NCBI GenBank assembly: GCA_026399875.1 | Contig: JAPLQF010000013.1 | Span: 62,001-126,000 of the forward strand | DNA from: Burkholderiales bacterium | GTDB taxonomy: Bacteria; Pseudomonadota; Gammaproteobacteria; Burkholderiales; Burkholderiaceae_E | Length of the DNA stretch: 64,000 nucleotides | Direction of reading: 5' to 3' | Part shown: positions 8,626-17,187 of the stretch, one piece after another | Position numbering within the stretch: position 1 is the first letter of the stretch | How the letters are laid out: each line of letters opens with the position of its first letter | Translations under genes and position numbers: made by a program | Notes under the pieces: model-generated | Databases searched by the model: none | What the model was told of the DNA's origin: nothing | What the model saw: the letters and a program-made list of their open reading frames with translations, nothing else

Positions 8626-11403
8626 ATGGGAAAAGCCCTGATCATTGCCGAGAAGCCATCGGTCGCAGCGGATATCGCGCGATCGCTCGGCGGATTCGCC
8701 AAACAAGGCGACTATTTCGAAAGCGATGACTACCTGCTGTCGTCGGCAGTCGGCCATCTGGTCGAGATCGCGGCACCTGAGCAATTCGACGTCAAGCGAG
8801 GCAAATGGTCGTTCGCCAATCTGCCGGTCATCCCGCCGCACTTCGATCTCAAGCCGATCGACAAGAGTGCCGAGCGTCTGAAGCTGCTCACCCGGCTGAT
8901 CAAGCGCAAGGATGTCGACTCGCTTATCAACGCCTGTGACGCCGGCCGCGAAGGCGAGCTGATCTTTCAGCTGATCGCCCAGCATGCCAAGGCCAAGCAG
9001 CCGGTCAGCCGGCTGTGGCTGCAGTCGATGACACCCAACGCGATCCGCGAGGGCTTCGAGCGGCTGCGCGATGAAACCCAGATGCAGCCGCTCGCCGACG
9101 CCGCCCGCTGCCGGTCCGAAGCCGACTGGCTGGTCGGCATCAACGGGACGCGGGCCATGACCGCGTTCAATTCGCGCGACGGCGGCTTTTACCTGACTAC
9201 GGTCGGTCGCGTGCAGACCCCGACCCTGGCCATCGTGGTCGAGCGCGAAGAGCGCATCCGAAAATTCAAACCGCGCGGCTATTTCGAGGTAAAGGCCACC
9301 TTCGAGGCGAAAGCCGGACAATACGAAGGCCGCTGGTTCGATCCCTCATTTCATCGCGACCCGGCTGATGCCGAGCTCAAGGCCGAGCGTCTGTGGGACC
9401 CGTCCCGTGCCCAGGCCATCGTCGACGAATGCCGAGGCAAACCGGGCACGGTCGAAGAAGAGTCCAAGCCGTCAACACAGCAGTCACCGGCGCTTTTCGA
9501 CCTCACCAGCCTTCAGCGTGAGGCCAATGGCCGATTCGGGTTTTCAGCCAAGACCACTCTGTCGCTGGCCCAGGCCCTCTATGAAAAGCACAAGGTCCTG
9601 ACCTATCCGAGAACCGACTCCAAAGCCCTGCCTGAGGATTACGTTGCCACGGTCAAGCAGACCCTCGACATGCTCGAGGAGGTGCCGCCCTACGGCCAGT
9701 TCTCGGTCCAGATCCTGAACAACGACTGGGTCCGGCCGAACAACAAGCGAATCTTCGACAACACCAAGGTGTCGGATCACTTCGCCATCATCCCGACGCT
9801 GCAGGCGCCGAAGGCCCTGTCGGAAGCCGAACAGAAGATCTACGACCTGGTGGTCAAACGCTTCCTCGCGGTCTTTTTCCCGGCGGCCGAATTTCGCGTC
9901 ACCACCCGTATCACCAAGGTCGAGAGCCATTCATTCAAGACCGAAGGCCGGGTACTGGTGAGCGCCGGCTGGCTGGCGATCTACGGCCGCGAGACCGCCG
10001 AATCGAAGGCCTCGCAAGGCAAGGATGCCGACGACGCGCCGTCCAGCGGCACACTGGTCGCGGTCGAGCCCAACGAAAAAGTCGCCACTCAGTCAATCGA
10101 CGCGATCTCGCTGGCGACCCGGCCGCCCGCACGCTTCAATGAGGCCACGCTGCTGTCGGCAATGGAAGGCGCGGGCAAGCTGGTCGACGACGAAGATCTG
10201 CGCGAGGCCATGGGCACCAAGGGGCTTGGCACGCCGGCGACCCGAGCGCAGGTCATCGAAGGTCTGATCAACGAGAACTACCTGATCCGGGAAGGCCGCG
10301 ACCTCATCCCCACCGCCAAGGCCTTCCAGCTGCTCACGCTGCTGCGGGGTCTGGGCGTAGCCGAGCTCACGATGCCCGAGCTCACCGGCGAGTGGGAGTT
10401 CAAGCTCGCGCAGATGGAGCGCGGCAAACTCGATCGCGATGCCTTCATGAACGAGATCGCCGAGATGACCCGGCATATCGTCGAGCGAGCCAAGGGCTAC
10501 GGCACCAGCGATGTTCCCGGCGACTATGCAACGCTCGATCAGCCCTGCCCGCGCTGCGGCGCGGTGGTGCGCGAAAACTACCGGCGCTTTGCTTGCAGCG
10601 GCTGCGACTGGTCGATCACCAAGTCGCCGTCATCGCGCCTGCTCGAGCCCGCCGAGGCCCAGGAACTGATGCGCGACAAGACCATCGGTCCGCTGCATGG
10701 CTTTCGCAGCAAGATGGGCCGTCCGTTTTCGGCCATCCTCAAGCTGGTCGAGCCCGACTGGAAGATGGAATTCGATTTCGGCCAGTCGGATGCCGGCGGC
10801 GACAGCGACGAGGTCATCGACTTCTCGGCCGCCGAACCGGTTGGCGCCTGCCCGCGATGCCAGTCTCGGGTCTATGAGCACGGCATGAGCTACGTCTGCG
10901 AAAAATCGGTCGGCGCAGCGCGCACCTGCGACTTCCGCTCGGGCAAGGTGATCCTGCAGCAGCCGGTCGAACGTGCCCAGATGGTCAAGCTGCTGTCGGA
11001 TGGCCGAACCGATCTGCTCGACGCCTTTGTGTCATCACGCACCCGCAGGCGTTTCAAGGCCTTCCTGGTGCGCCAGCCCGATGGGAAGGTCGGCTTCGAA
11101 TTTCAGGCGGCCGCACCAAAGTCGCCGGCAGCAGCCGCAGCAGCGCAGGCAAGGGCAAAGGCCAAGGCAGCAGCGGCAGCCGATGCCGGAGCACCCGACG
11201 GCGAGTCCGACGACTCCGTGCCAGACTCGACCCCCAAAAAGACAGGGGCGGCGACAAAAACGGCGGCGAAGACCGCGCCTAAGTCCGCACCGAAAACCGC
11301 ACCGAAAACCGCTTCGAAAACCGCCTCGAAAGCCGCCTCGAAAGCCGCACCCAAACCAGCCGCCAAAAAAGCGGCCGCTGCGCGCATTCGAAAGGCGACC
11401 TAG
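8626..11403 (+). CDS. topB: DNA topoisomerase III with lysine/alanine-rich tail
   Basis: Type IA topoisomerase of 925 residues. The ATG at 8626 gives MGKALIIAEKPSVA, the canonical N-terminus; frames opening at 8542 add spurious sequence. The TOPRIM domain has the acidic motif DAGREGELIF, and the catalytic tyrosine is Tyr327 in LTYPRTDS. Two C4-type zinc-ribbon regions (CPRCGAVVRENYRRFACSGC at about 641; CPRCQSRVYEHG...CDF at about 742) follow. The last ~85 residues form a low-complexity Lys/Ala/Pro tail encoded by 12-base repeats, probably a nonspecific DNA-binding tail. The smg gene often found between dprA and topB is absent. Confidence 0.95.
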   Translation: MGKALIIAEKPSVAADIARSLGGFAKQGDYFESDDYLLSSAVGHLVEIAAPEQFDVKRGKWSFANLPVIPPHFDLKPIDKSAERLKLLTRLIKRKDVDSLINACDAGREGELIFQLIAQHAKAKQPVSRLWLQSMTPNAIREGFERLRDETQMQPLADAARCRSEADWLVGINGTRAMTAFNSRDGGFYLTTVGRVQTPTLAIVVEREERIRKFKPRGYFEVKATFEAKAGQYEGRWFDPSFHRDPADAELKAERLWDPSRAQAIVDECRGKPGTVEEESKPSTQQSPALFDLTSLQREANGRFGFSAKTTLSLAQALYEKHKVLTYPRTDSKALPEDYVATVKQTLDMLEEVPPYGQFSVQILNNDWVRPNNKRIFDNTKVSDHFAIIPTLQAPKALSEAEQKIYDLVVKRFLAVFFPAAEFRVTTRITKVESHSFKTEGRVLVSAGWLAIYGRETAESKASQGKDADDAPSSGTLVAVEPNEKVATQSIDAISLATRPPARFNEATLLSAMEGAGKLVDDEDLREAMGTKGLGTPATRAQVIEGLINENYLIREGRDLIPTAKAFQLLTLLRGLGVAELTMPELTGEWEFKLAQMERGKLDRDAFMNEIAEMTRHIVERAKGYGTSDVPGDYATLDQPCPRCGAVVRENYRRFACSGCDWSITKSPSSRLLEPAEAQELMRDKTIGPLHGFRSKMGRPFSAILKLVEPDWKMEFDFGQSDAGGDSDEVIDFSAAEPVGACPRCQSRVYEHGMSYVCEKSVGAARTCDFRSGKVILQQPVERAQMVKLLSDGRTDLLDAFVSSRTRRRFKAFLVRQPDGKVGFEFQAAAPKSPAAAAAAQARAKAKAAAAADAGAPDGESDDSVPDSTPKKTGAATKTAAKTAPKSAPKTAPKTASKTASKAASKAAPKPAAKKAAAARIRKAT
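11269..11352 (+). repeat. Seven in-frame 12-bp repeats in the topB tail
   Basis: Seven consecutive 12-base units on the theme AAA-ACC-GCA-CCG encode K-T/S/A-A-P/S tetrapeptides near the C-terminus of TopB. Units diverge at wobble and at the second and fourth codons. Histone H1-like AKP repeats of this kind bind DNA nonspecifically (family knowledge). Being multiples of three, expansion and contraction would keep the frame open. Confidence 0.85.
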
Positions 11404-11419
11404 TCATCATGCCTCGGGG

Positions 11420-11447
11420 TCAGTTGGGCGCAGTGCGCTCCAACTGA
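11420..11447 (+). terminator. Stem-loop after topB, possible terminator
   Basis: A 12-bp stem (TCAGTTGG-GCGC / GCGC-CCAACTGA) with a three-base AGT loop and one bulged T begins 17 bases after the topB stop codon. No U-tract follows, so it would be a non-canonical terminator or a 3' end-protecting hairpin. Positioning and stem quality support a transcript end here; efficiency cannot be judged. Confidence 0.45.
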
Positions 11448-11523
11448 TCGCCCGGTCGGCTCCCCACTGCAGCCACCTGCGACCCGCCGACTGACAGCTT
11501 CCGACCGCCAGCCGGTTGCAGGA

Positions 11524-11754
11524 TCAGCCGGCCGACCGCCCCGCCGGCACCCAGAGTTCAACGGCAACCCGCTGAGCGTCATTAAGGGTCGACACATCAA
11601 CCCCTTCGGCGCGTTCCCAGATCAGTCGTCCATACAGACCGCCCAGGGTCGCAACCTCACGCGTCAAGGAGCCTTCAGCCCCGCTCGCCGGCTGCGCGGC
11701 GCGAGCGCGGTTGATGGCCGATTCGAGTTCTCCGATGCTGATCCAGCTGCTCAT
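11524..11754 (-). CDS. DUF3717 family small protein
   Basis: A 76-residue protein. The start MSSWISIGELESAINRARA matches the family start; a TTG 27 bases upstream is less likely. The motif ISIGELESAIN and the later YGRLI...ALNDAQR-like layout are typical of DUF3717, a small family restricted largely to betaproteobacteria and of unknown function. No signal peptide or membrane segment is seen. It is convergent with topB and divergent from chaC. Confidence 0.75.
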   Translation of the reverse strand: MSSWISIGELESAINRARAAQPASGAEGSLTREVATLGGLYGRLIWERAEGVDVSTLNDAQRVAVELWVPAGRSAG

Positions 11755-11880
11755 GGCGAGTCGACGGCTAAGCCAAATCAAAAAGGGGATTGAACGCTAG
11801 CACACCGGCGGGTGGCAATTTGACGACGCTCACCCCCTCAGGTATTCCTTTCGCGATTTGCGACCGTTAATCTGATTGTC

Positions 11881-12513
11881 ATGATGACGTTCGAAAGCCC
11901 CTCCCTGAATCCGCCTGCCGGCGAACCGCTCAGCGAACCCCTGTCGCCGTTCGCTGAGCTGGTTGAAGCCGATTGGGTGTTCGGTTACGGCTCGCTGATC
12001 TGGAATCCCGGTTTCGAGTTCTCGGAGGCCCGACTCGGCCGGGTTCACGGCTATCACCGCGCCTTCTGCATCCGCTCGACCCATTACCGCGGCACACCCG
12101 AGCAGCCCGGCGTCGTGCTCGGGCTCGACCGCGGCGGATCCTGTATCGGCATGGCTTTCCGGCTGAAACCCGAGTCGCGCCGGCGCTCGATCGAAGCGCT
12201 CTACGAGCGCGAGATGACCGGCGGCGTCTATGTCCCACGCGTGCTGAGTGTCTCGGTCAGGGGCTCCAGACAGGTGCAAGCGCTTACATTTACCGCAAAT
12301 CAGCGCAGTTCATCATATGAACAGCTCACCGAAAGCGAGATCGTGCGGCGACTGTCGTCATGCTGCGGCCAGCGCGGCCTTAACCGCGACTACGCGCTGC
12401 TCACCTGGCGCAGCCTTGCCGAGCACGGCGTGCGTTGCTCGCACCTCGGTCGGCTGAGCGTTGAGCTCGCGGCTGCCCCTTGCAGCGACACGCTCGAGGC
12501 CAAGCCGCTCTGA
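11881..12513 (+). CDS. chaC: Glutathione-specific gamma-glutamylcyclotransferase ChaC
   Basis: A 210-residue ChaC-family enzyme that splits glutathione into 5-oxoproline and Cys-Gly in the cytoplasm. The substrate-binding loop FGYGSLIWNP (34-43) and the catalytic glutamate region ALYEREM (Glu109 or Glu111) are present, with the family core THYRGTPEQPGVVLGLDRGG between them. The first ~28 residues are a Pro/Ser-rich extension. The stop codon lies inside a perfect 23-base palindrome that leads into the benE-type gene. Confidence 0.92.
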   Translation: MMTFESPSLNPPAGEPLSEPLSPFAELVEADWVFGYGSLIWNPGFEFSEARLGRVHGYHRAFCIRSTHYRGTPEQPGVVLGLDRGGSCIGMAFRLKPESRRRSIEALYEREMTGGVYVPRVLSVSVRGSRQVQALTFTANQRSSSYEQLTESEIVRRLSSCCGQRGLNRDYALLTWRSLAEHGVRCSHLGRLSVELAAAPCSDTLEAKPL

Positions 12514-12534
12514 CGGGCCGGCTGCCGGCCCGTC
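12512..12534 (+). promoter_or_regulatory. Perfect 11-bp inverted repeat between chaC and the BenE gene
   Basis: GACGGGCCGGC, one T, then GCCGGCCCGTC form an uninterrupted GC-only-type palindrome. It starts in the chaC stop codon and ends three bases before the next ATG. In RNA it would be a very stable hairpin that occupies the whole ribosome-binding region of the downstream gene, for which no Shine-Dalgarno sequence is visible. It may act as a translational block, an RNA-stability element or an operator. Confidence 0.6.
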
Positions 12535-12537
12535 GCC

Positions 12538-13791
12538 ATGTCCAGATCGACCGCGCCGGTCCTTGAACGGCCCGCCCGCCCGAGTCCTTCCCTGCCCCAG
12601 GTGCTTGCCGACATCGGCCCGAGCTATGCGGTCAACGGCCTGGTCGGCTTCATCTTCGCGGCGACCGGTCCGGTGGCGATCGTGCTGGCGTCCGGGTCGC
12701 AAGGCGGACTTGGGCAGGCCGAACTGGCATCGTGGCTGTTCGGCGCCTTCTTTCTCAACGGTCTGGTCACGATTGCGCTGAGCTGGCGCTTTCGCACGCC
12801 ACTGGTGATCTTCTGGACCATTCCCGGCAGCGTCCTGGTCGGCCAGGCGCTGCTGCACACCCCTCATGCCGAGGTGATCGGGGCCTTTGTCGCCACCGGC
12901 CTCTTCGTGACCGCGCTCGGGCTGTCGGGATGGATGCGCCGCGCCCAGGCCCTGCTGCCCATGCCGATCGTGATGGCCATGGTGGCCGGTGTCTTCCTGC
13001 GTTTCGGGCTCGATCTGGTCAGAGCGGTCCACCATGACCCGGCGGTCGCCGGGCCGATGGTGCTGGCCTTCGTGCTGCTGAGTGCCCTGCCGCGGCTGGC
13101 CCGCTGGTTGCCGCCGATCATCGGGGCGCTGCTGATCGGGGCGATCGCGGTCGCAATTGCCCATCCGATCGACTGGTCTGCAGCAGCGAGCCTGTCGATC
13201 GTGGCACCCCAGATCATCCTGCCGGTCTTTTCCTGGCGGGCCTGCCTCGAACTGGTCGTGCCGCTGGCAGTGACTGTTCTGGTAGTTCAGAACGCGCAGG
13301 GCTATGCGGTTCTCAAGACGACCGGCCATGACGCACCAGTGAACTGGGTGACGCTTGCCTGCGGCCTGACCTCGATCGTGAGCGCCTTCGTCGGCACGGT
13401 CTCGAGCTGTCTGACCGGGCCAACCAACGCACTTGTCTCGTCATCCGGCACACCGCGGCGCCATTACACCGGCGCGATCGTGGTCGGCCTCCTGGCGCTC
13501 GGTTTCGGTCTGTTCGCCGGCACCGCAACCAGCCTGATGCTGGCGGCACCCAAGGCCTACATCGCCGCGCTGGCCGGGCTGGCGATGCTCAAGGTCCTGC
13601 AGGCGGCCTTTGCCACCGCCTTTCGCGACCGCTTTGCGCTCGGCGCACTGGTGACCTTTCTGGTGACGGTTGCCGACCTGCCGATCCTGAATATCGGCGC
13701 GCCGTTCTGGGGCCTGGTACTCGGGCTGTCGGTCGCCTGGCTGCTCGAGCGGCCCGACTTCAGCATCGAGCGAGACCCGCCGGCGCGCTGA
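12538..13791 (+). CDS. BenE-family benzoate/H+ symporter-like transporter
   Basis: A 417-residue inner-membrane transporter with about twelve hydrophobic segments, of the BenE (benzoate:H+ symporter) family, distantly related to nucleobase/sulfate carriers. Family-like stretches include SYAVNGLVGFIFAATGPVAI near the N-terminus, FWTIPGSVLVGQAL, and VQNAQGYAVLKTTGHDAPVN followed by SCLTGPTNALVSSSG. No benzoate-degradation genes flank it, so the actual substrate is uncertain. It starts 24 bases after chaC, with the palindrome between, and may be cotranscribed. Confidence 0.85.
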   Translation: MSRSTAPVLERPARPSPSLPQVLADIGPSYAVNGLVGFIFAATGPVAIVLASGSQGGLGQAELASWLFGAFFLNGLVTIALSWRFRTPLVIFWTIPGSVLVGQALLHTPHAEVIGAFVATGLFVTALGLSGWMRRAQALLPMPIVMAMVAGVFLRFGLDLVRAVHHDPAVAGPMVLAFVLLSALPRLARWLPPIIGALLIGAIAVAIAHPIDWSAAASLSIVAPQIILPVFSWRACLELVVPLAVTVLVVQNAQGYAVLKTTGHDAPVNWVTLACGLTSIVSAFVGTVSSCLTGPTNALVSSSGTPRRHYTGAIVVGLLALGFGLFAGTATSLMLAAPKAYIAALAGLAMLKVLQAAFATAFRDRFALGALVTFLVTVADLPILNIGAPFWGLVLGLSVAWLLERPDFSIERDPPAR

Positions 13792-13864
13792 CCCGCTTCA
13801 TTCGGGCTGTGAGGCTTGTACGGTAGAGTGGCGGCGCCGCGCAAACACACCACGAGCCACCACC

Positions 13865-15001
13865 ATGTCCGATCAGCCCTCACAGTCGGGCCAGTACAAC
13901 CCGACCGCCTCTGTCACGCCAGGCCAAACCGCATCGCCGCGCCAGGACTTCGACCTGACGCGATCGGTGATGACGATCGTGGCGCTGACCGCACTGGTCG
14001 GCGGCAGCCTGTGGGTGCTGAGCCCCTTCATTCCGTCGTTGATCTGGGCGGTCACGATCGTGGTGACCACCTGGCCGCTGATGACCAGAGTCGAAGCCTT
14101 GCTGTGGGGCCGCCGCGGACTGGCGGTCACCGTCATGACACTGGGCCTGCTGCTGCTGTTTTTCGTGCCGCTCACCCTGGCCATCATGACGGTACTCAAC
14201 AACGTCGACACCATCAGCGGCTGGATCAAGCTTGCCTCGAATCTCAAGGGCAGCGAGCCGCCGTCCTGGCTGGTGTCATTGCCGGTGGTCGGGCCTCGCA
14301 TCGCCAGTTTCCTGGCCGATATTGTCGAGCATGGCGCAGATCCCCTGCTCAGCAAGGTCATGCCTTATGTCGGCACAGTTGCCGGACGGGTCCTCAAGGA
14401 AGCCGGCCAGATCGGCCAGATCGGCGTGCAATTTCTGCTGAGCGTGCTGCTGTGCGCGGTGCTCTATGCCTATGGCGAGGAGGGCGCTCGTGCGGTGTTG
14501 CGGTTTGCCCGTCGGCTTGCCGGCGATCAGGGCGTGCGCATGACACGGCTTGCGGCAGCCTCGGTGCGCGGCGTCGCGCTCGGCGTGGTGGTGACCGCAG
14601 TCGTCCAGTCGTTGCTGGCCGGACTCGGACTCGCGGTGGTCGGTGTGCCGGCGGTCGCGCTGCTGACCGCGCTGATGTTCCTGCTGGCGCTCGCCCAGAT
14701 CGGTACCATCCCGGTGCTGCTGCCGGCTGTCATCTGGCTCTACTGGGGCGGCCAGGTCGGCCTGGCCATCGGGTTGCTGATCTGGACGGTGGTGGTCTCG
14801 ACCATGGACAACTTCCTGCGACCCTGGCTGATCAAGAAGGGTGCCGATCTGCCCTTCCTGCTGATCTTCGTCGGAGTGGTCGGCGGACTGATCGCGTTCG
14901 GGCTGATCGGCATCTTTATCGGGCCGGTCGTGCTTGCGGTCACTTACACCCTCTTCGATGCCTGGACCTCGGATCACCATGCGCCCCCGCTCGAGCACTA
15001 A
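13865..15001 (+). CDS. AI-2E family transporter (YdiK-type permease)
   Basis: A 378-residue membrane protein of the AI-2 exporter/PerM superfamily. After a hydrophilic N-terminal ~30 residues there are paired hydrophobic segments, a soluble middle (about 120-180), then clustered segments ending in the family's conserved LPFLLIFVGVVGGLIAFGL-IGIFIGPVVLAV region. Members export signals or ions, but most, including this one, have no defined substrate. It lies 73 bases after the BenE-type gene on the same strand. Confidence 0.88.
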   Translation: MSDQPSQSGQYNPTASVTPGQTASPRQDFDLTRSVMTIVALTALVGGSLWVLSPFIPSLIWAVTIVVTTWPLMTRVEALLWGRRGLAVTVMTLGLLLLFFVPLTLAIMTVLNNVDTISGWIKLASNLKGSEPPSWLVSLPVVGPRIASFLADIVEHGADPLLSKVMPYVGTVAGRVLKEAGQIGQIGVQFLLSVLLCAVLYAYGEEGARAVLRFARRLAGDQGVRMTRLAAASVRGVALGVVVTAVVQSLLAGLGLAVVGVPAVALLTALMFLLALAQIGTIPVLLPAVIWLYWGGQVGLAIGLLIWTVVVSTMDNFLRPWLIKKGADLPFLLIFVGVVGGLIAFGLIGIFIGPVVLAVTYTLFDAWTSDHHAPPLEH

Positions 15002-15048
15002 GCACTATTCGCTGCTCGCGGGTCGCAGCGTGCCGAGTGCTGATGACC

Positions 15049-15076
15049 GATGGCTGATGGCTGATGGCTGATGGCT
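15049..15076. repeat. Four exact 7-bp tandem repeats (GATGGCT)
   Basis: Four identical copies of GATGGCT sit 47 bases after the AI-2E family stop codon, in the spacer before the convergent NERD-helicase gene. A degenerate copy (GATGACC) precedes them. This is a simple-sequence tract prone to slippage; no coding or regulatory role is visible. Confidence 0.85.
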
Positions 15077-15117
15077 GAACGGCGACTGCCAGGCGTCGAG
15101 CCCGGCCGCTGCCGCTA

Positions 15118-16908
15118 CTAAGCCTCCGACACCCTCGCGAGTGCCGCCCGAATCGCCTGTGCAGCGCGCGTCGAGGCCACGATCGACAGTTTCATCGTCG
15201 CCCTGGTGGCGCCCACGAAAAGCTTTCGAATGCTTCGTTCATCCATCGACTCGAAGTCGACTTCGCTGAACACCACCGCCGGGGCAGCCTGTCCCTTGAA
15301 GCGGTAGACCGACTCGATCAGCAATTCGCCGCCGGTATAGACCGGCTGCGCCAGCAGGTCGTAGCGGCCGGTGAAGCGACGCACCGGATGCGGCCCGATG
15401 GCATCGAGCGACAGCAGCGCCGACTGCTCGCGGCCGCGAAAGCTCACCACCGCAATATCGTGACGACGAAAACCCGCGGCCAGGCAACTGCGGATCGCCT
15501 CCTTGGTTGCCGCCAGCATCTGCGCGGTGTCGGCATAGTCGAAGATCTCGAGCTCGGCTCCGGCCAGCGGCCCGGCCGCCTCGATGCGCACGTCAGTCGG
15601 CAGGATTGCCCGCAGAAAACCGACCACCTCGCGCGGACTGCGATAGTTGGCACGGGCATGCAGGGTGACCCATCCCGGCAGGCGGCTTCGCTCGCGGGCA
15701 TAGAGCGACTGCATCGGATCCTCGAGCCAGATCAGCCGCGCCTGGTCGCGGGCATGACGCAGCACCTGGTCGCGCCAGGCCGACGAAAAATCCTGACCTT
15801 CGTCGACCACCACGGTATCGAAGCGCCAGCGCTCGTCGATCGACACGCCGGCGGCTGCCTTCTCGAGCCGCTCGAATCCGTCGGGCGCGGCAATATCGAC
15901 GGTTTTTCCGGCATCACGAACCAGGCGCTGACACAGCGTGTGGAAAGTGCACACCTCGCCGCCCGCCGGCGCCACCTCGGCAAAATGATCGGCCAACGGT
16001 CGGTTGTAGCAGACATAAAGCGGTCGCAGACCCTGATCGATCGCGCCTGCAAATTCGGCCAGCGCCAGTTGTGTCTTGCCCGAACCTGCTGTGCCCTCGA
16101 CATGCAGGCGGTAGGGCGAGAAGTCGAGCTGACGGGCCCAGTGGGCCAGCCCGCCCGAGACCCGCGTGACCATGGCCTGCGCGCGGCCGACCAGCGCACT
16201 GACATCGGTTTCGAGTTCGATCACGTCCCGAAAGAAGCGGTCGACCTGCTGCCAGGCCGAGGCAGGCCGCAACCCGCCGCCCGATAAACCCGATAAACCC
16301 GATGCACCCGATGCACCCGATGCGACTGCTCCAGCGCCGACCGCCCCGGCGCCCGGCGCGCGCCCGCCGTCGACCTCGACCGACAGGATCTCGCGAATCA
16401 CCGGCAGCAGCTTGTCGCGCCGGCTCGCGTCGACGATCCGCTCGGCGGCGACGCCCGCGGTCTCCAGGCGCCTGACGCTGAAATCCGGGCAATAGAGCAG
16501 CGCATCGACCTTTACCGCCTCGCAGCCCGGTCGGCGTGCGAGCTTGTCGCGAAGACCGGCGGCGGTTCGCGCCATCTGGACCGCGACATTGCGCAGTCGC
16601 CCGCGCTCGCGCCGAAGCAGCCCGTCGCCCGACTCCTCCAGAAAACCGGTCTTCTGCTCGATCAAAAGCAGATCGCCGACGCGGTTGACCACGACGAAAT
16701 CGATGGCGTCGATCACCGAAAAGCCGCGTTCGATCGTCGTCCAGTGGACCGCGTGATACACCGTGAAGTCGTCGGACAGGCCGGCAGCCATCAGGGCGAG
16801 GGTCTCGTGATGACGCTGCGCGCTGGGCGGCAGCCCTCCGCCGGCAGCGCCCGGAGCGGTGTCACTGGCGGCCAATTCGCGCCAGCCGTCAGGAATGATC
16901 CGGGCCAT
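15118..16908 (-). CDS. NERD-domain UvrD/Rep-like superfamily 1 helicase
   Basis: A 596-residue protein combining an N-terminal NERD (nuclease-related) domain with a UvrD-type ATPase. NERD shows Asp70 and Glu84-Gln-Lys86 (DFVVVNRVGDLLLIEQKTG), the D...ExK pattern of PD-(D/E)xK nucleases. A Gly/Ser linker (about 198-211) follows, then Walker A GTAGSGKT (272-279), motif II DEGQD (369-373), ARANYRSPREV (motif IV-like) and VYRFKGQAAPAVV...LFVGATRA (motifs V-VI). It probably unwinds and cuts DNA or RNA; the biological role is unknown. It has no partner genes nearby and is convergent with the AI-2E family gene. Confidence 0.82.
   Translation of the reverse strand: MARIIPDGWRELAASDTAPGAAGGGLPPSAQRHHETLALMAAGLSDDFTVYHAVHWTTIERGFSVIDAIDFVVVNRVGDLLLIEQKTGFLEESGDGLLRRERGRLRNVAVQMARTAAGLRDKLARRPGCEAVKVDALLYCPDFSVRRLETAGVAAERIVDASRRDKLLPVIREILSVEVDGGRAPGAGAVGAGAVASGASGASGLSGLSGGGLRPASAWQQVDRFFRDVIELETDVSALVGRAQAMVTRVSGGLAHWARQLDFSPYRLHVEGTAGSGKTQLALAEFAGAIDQGLRPLYVCYNRPLADHFAEVAPAGGEVCTFHTLCQRLVRDAGKTVDIAAPDGFERLEKAAAGVSIDERWRFDTVVVDEGQDFSSAWRDQVLRHARDQARLIWLEDPMQSLYARERSRLPGWVTLHARANYRSPREVVGFLRAILPTDVRIEAAGPLAGAELEIFDYADTAQMLAATKEAIRSCLAAGFRRHDIAVVSFRGREQSALLSLDAIGPHPVRRFTGRYDLLAQPVYTGGELLIESVYRFKGQAAPAVVFSEVDFESMDERSIRKLFVGATRATMKLSIVASTRAAQAIRAALARVSEA
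16280..16324 (-). repeat. Five in-frame 9-bp repeats encoding the NERD-helicase linker
   Basis: Five consecutive 9-base units (CCCGATAAA twice, CCCGATGCA twice, CCCGATGCG on the plus strand) encode Gly-Ala/Leu-Ser tripeptides on the minus strand, forming the flexible hinge between the NERD and helicase domains. The repeats are nearly exact at the DNA level, so the linker length is likely to vary between strains. Confidence 0.9.
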
Positions 16909-17187
16909 TGCGCGATTCTAACGGGCAGCATCCCGACGAACGGCGAACCAGGCACGACCGATGTCACACCGTGCGCAGCGCTGCTGGGCGACCATGGGGC
17001 TTCGATTTGTTTGGCTGACGCGGTCCGCTTCCCTGTGAACCGAAGTCGGGCATGACCGGACCGCAATGACGCCCAAAGCGTTCGACAACGTGACCAGATT
17101 TCCAGGCTCCCCTTTCGGGCCGATGCGCAGCCGCGGCGCACGCATCGCCACCCTGTTCGACCCTGTCTGCGGGCGGGAGTCGCAGCT

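Noticed and set aside
16909-17187. A possible gene in the spacer between the NERD helicase and the HD-GYP gene
   Set aside because: All short frames there lack a start with a ribosome-binding site or any similarity; I see only promoter space for divergent genes.
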